From the NCBI GenBank assembly GCA_051277005.1, contig JBNMPS010000163.1, positions 1-5,853 on the forward strand: a stretch of DNA of 5,853 bases, given 5' to 3'. This document shows, piece by piece, positions 4,582-5,853 of the stretch (positions within the stretch are counted from its first letter, which is position 1; every line of letters starts with the position of its first letter). Under the pieces are notes generated by a model. It did not search any database and had not been told where the DNA came from. It was given only the letters and a program-made list of their open reading frames with translations. The position numbers were made by a program, and so were the translations under genes. The DNA is from Dasania sp051277005 (GTDB lineage: Bacteria; Pseudomonadota; Gammaproteobacteria; Pseudomonadales; Dasaniaceae).

Positions 4582-5208
4582 ATGAACCTTGAAAGCTGGA
4601 TGATATTTTCTTCAATCGCATTAATTGCAACGATTACACCTGGCCCTGCAATACTGCTAGTGACCTCGCATAGCGTACAATTTGGAATCTCCAGGTCGGT
4701 AGTGACTATGTGTGGAAATATCAGTGGGCTATTTTTAATGTCGGCTCTTTCAGTTGCGGGGCTTAGCGCACTGATATTCGCATCGTCGCTGGCATTCAAT
4801 ATCATAAAGATTATAGGGGCGCTTTATCTTATATATTTAGGTATCAAGCTTTGGCGCAATGGCCTCAAAAGCAGTGCCAAAATTATTCATAGTAGCTCAA
4901 AATCACCTACCTTTAGTCTTTACCTTCAGGGGCTTGTAGTTTCGTTAACCAATCCTAAGGCCATTATATTTACCACAGCGCTTTTCCCTCAATTTATATC
5001 TACCAGTGAATCCCTGGTCACTCAATTTGCCATATTAGTCATAACCTTTATGGGGCTTTCGTTTTCCTGTCTTTTTTTGTATTCGGTTCTTGCCCACATG
5101 GCAAAAAATAAATCCGGTAGTATTTTTGAAAGTGCCTGGTTGGGTAAGTTATTTGGCAGTGCCTTTATTGGTGCGGGTGTGTTTCTAGCATCGTCGTCAC
5201 AGCGATGA
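4582..5208 (+). CDS. LysE/RhtB-family amino acid exporter
   Basis: This 208-residue inner-membrane protein belongs to the LysE/RhtB superfamily, which pumps amino acids or related small molecules out of the cell. Length and signatures fit. ITPGPAILLV (18-27) in the first helix is the hallmark motif. CGNISGLFLMSAL (44-56) opens the second helix, and IIGALYLIYLGIKLWR (77-92) is the highly typical third helix. NPKAIIFTTALFPQF (124-138) is the second signature. Two or three hydrophobic helices follow (about 145-171 and 187-203), giving the family's six. A short basic cytoplasmic loop, about 92-108, separates the halves. The substrate cannot be told from sequence. The start is supported by AGGA at 4571-4574 with a 7-base spacer. 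The gene is divergent from the toxin-antitoxin operon. An AraC-type regulator follows 159 bp later and could control it. Confidence 0.92.
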   Translation: MNLESWMIFSSIALIATITPGPAILLVTSHSVQFGISRSVVTMCGNISGLFLMSALSVAGLSALIFASSLAFNIIKIIGALYLIYLGIKLWRNGLKSSAKIIHSSSKSPTFSLYLQGLVVSLTNPKAIIFTTALFPQFISTSESLVTQFAILVITFMGLSFSCLFLYSVLAHMAKNKSGSIFESAWLGKLFGSAFIGAGVFLASSSQR

Positions 5209-5237
5209 ATAGCTTAGCAATCACGATCAAAGCGACG

Positions 5238-5256
5238 AAAAAAGCATATCTGCTTT
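5238..5256. terminator. Weak hairpin after the exporter gene
   Basis: AAAGCA (5241-5246) and TGCTTT (5251-5256) form a 6-bp stem around TATC, about 30 bases after the exporter stop. Only three T residues close the stem on the plus strand, so rightward termination would be weak. Leftward, the stem runs into six T residues (complement of 5238-5243), a slightly better fit. The stem is A/T-rich and could be chance. Confidence 0.25.
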
Positions 5257-5312
5257 AGTGGGAAATAATGGGTGACCCCAAAAAGCATACTAAAACCAAA
5301 ACGCAACAGACA

Positions 5313-5324
5313 TGGGCGTTAGGC
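5313..5324 (+). other. attC-like core site GTTAGGC within TGGGCGTTAG
   Basis: This is a second copy of the 10-mer TGGGCGTTAG, here continuing to GTTAGGC (5318-5324), which also fits GTTRRRY. It lies 43 bases before the AraC-type ATG. AACGC at 5300-5304 could pair with GCGTT at 5316-5320, but this is much shorter than an attC fold, and no GCCTAAC-like left arm exists between the exporter stop and this point. Confidence 0.2.
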
Positions 5325-5367
5325 TTTGTTGGGTTCTTTATTCAATTGCTAAGTGATTCAACAAAAA

Positions 5368-5853
5368 ATGAAAATACATATAAAAAATATGGTTTGTGAG
5401 AGATGCTGCTTAGTGGTCGGAAATGTAGTGAGGGATCTCGGCTTAAAATATTCCTCCATCGGTCTAGGTGAAGTCGACTTCGCTGATTTTTATGGCGAAA
5501 AGTTAACTGCCGATGTGGAAGTATTACTGTCTAATGAGCTAGAAAAGTTGGGATTCTCTATTCTCGCAGACAAAAAAAGTCAGGTGATAGAGGGTGTAAA
5601 AAAATCATGTATAGATTACCTTAATGGAATTGAAATATCAAACAAAAATGTTTTATCCAGTCATATAAGTAGTGCAGTTGAGCTCGAATATAATTATCTG
5701 AGTCATTTATTCTCTACTGTTGAAGGTATAACTATAGAACAGCACTTTATTCGATTACGGGTAGAGAAGGTGAAGGAACTTTTAATCTATGGAGAGCTGA
5801 CGCTTGGCGAGATTGCCTTTAAGTTAGGCTTCAGCAGTGCTGCTCATTTAAGT
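5368..5853 (+). CDS. AraC-family regulator with N-terminal CxxC domain, cut by window edge
   Basis: From the ATG at 5368 the frame stays open to the last base (162 codons), so the gene runs off the window. The N-terminal 66 residues look like a heavy-metal-associated (HMA-like) ferredoxin fold. KNMVCERC (6-13) holds a CxxC, and the LGEVDF and KLGFSIL strands that follow are typical. A helical linker (70-92) leads to the DNA-binding part. The first AraC helix-turn-helix covers about 93-118 (SSHISSAVELEYNYLSHLF), then EGITIEQHFIRLRVEKVKELL (119-139). The second begins LTLGEIAFKLGFSSAAHLS (144-162). About 25 residues of the usual C-terminus are missing to the right. Regulators with this layout occur in many bacteria, often with the same MVC-x-x-C start. 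Ligand sensing by the cysteines is inference. No strong Shine-Dalgarno sequence precedes the ATG. Its likely target could be the exporter just upstream. Confidence 0.85.
   Translation, partial: MKIHIKNMVCERCCLVVGNVVRDLGLKYSSIGLGEVDFADFYGEKLTADVEVLLSNELEKLGFSILADKKSQVIEGVKKSCIDYLNGIEISNKNVLSSHISSAVELEYNYLSHLFSTVEGITIEQHFIRLRVEKVKELLIYGELTLGEIAFKLGFSSAAHLS

Noticed and set aside
4448..4805. Two minus-strand ORFs over the exporter start.
   Set aside because: They are antisense shadows of the well-supported exporter gene, with no family resemblance and no ribosome binding site.
5268..5399. A 43-codon plus-strand ORF (starts M-G-D-P-K-K, hydrophobic middle) between the exporter and AraC genes.
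   Set aside because: It overlaps the AraC start in another frame, crosses the TGGGCGTTAG site, has a poorly spaced GGGA, and resembles no family I know.
1..5853. CRISPR arrays, tRNA or rRNA genes, origins.
   Set aside because: I saw no regularly spaced repeats, no tRNA-like cloverleaf with a CCA-type end, and no rRNA signatures.

Overview
The window reads as ordinary gammaproteobacterial chromosome mixed with accessory DNA. The best lineage clues are a RIO1-type kinase of the kind found in Pseudomonas and relatives (PA4780-like) and a DUF2970 protein. Base composition is moderate. I would guess a marine or environmental gammaproteobacterium, but the sequence does not fix the genus. There are no RNA genes and no CRISPR array.

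Layout, left to right. Bases 1-311 hold the 3' end of an IS66-family insertion sequence: the transposase C-terminus and a probable right end. Next come two rightward housekeeping-type genes, a small DUF2970 membrane protein (537-785) and a RIO1-like kinase (921-1778). The kinase stop codon lies inside a long imperfect hairpin. A roughly 290 bp non-coding stretch with a C10 run follows, then an orphan three-helix membrane protein (2070-2372).

From about 2400 the content looks accessory. A formyltransferase-fold enzyme (2510-3328) has its GTG start inside a perfect 8-bp hairpin. A secreted phospholipase A2-like protein (3390-3824) follows. A leftward yefM-yoeB-type toxin-antitoxin operon (4398 to 3876) converges on it and has a clear sigma70 promoter and a TGTAC/GTACA operator. 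On the far right are a LysE/RhtB-family exporter (4582-5208) and the first 162 codons of an AraC-family regulator with an N-terminal CxxC, metal-binding-like domain (5368 to the window edge). Each of these last two genes is preceded by the 10-mer TGGGCGTTAG, which resembles the 3' end of an integron attC site. No matching left arm is visible, so an integron origin is only a possibility.

How the genes work together. Only the toxin-antitoxin pair is a demonstrable functional unit. The formyltransferase and the phospholipase-like gene are adjacent and co-oriented, but 61 bp and a possible promoter separate them. The exporter and AraC regulator could form a sensor/efflux pair, which is inference from adjacency. 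I did not find a convincing new multi-gene system. The most interesting local signals are the hairpin-embedded start of the formyltransferase with a 13-codon upstream ORF, the phospholipase-like secreted protein, and the CxxC-AraC regulator beside the exporter.
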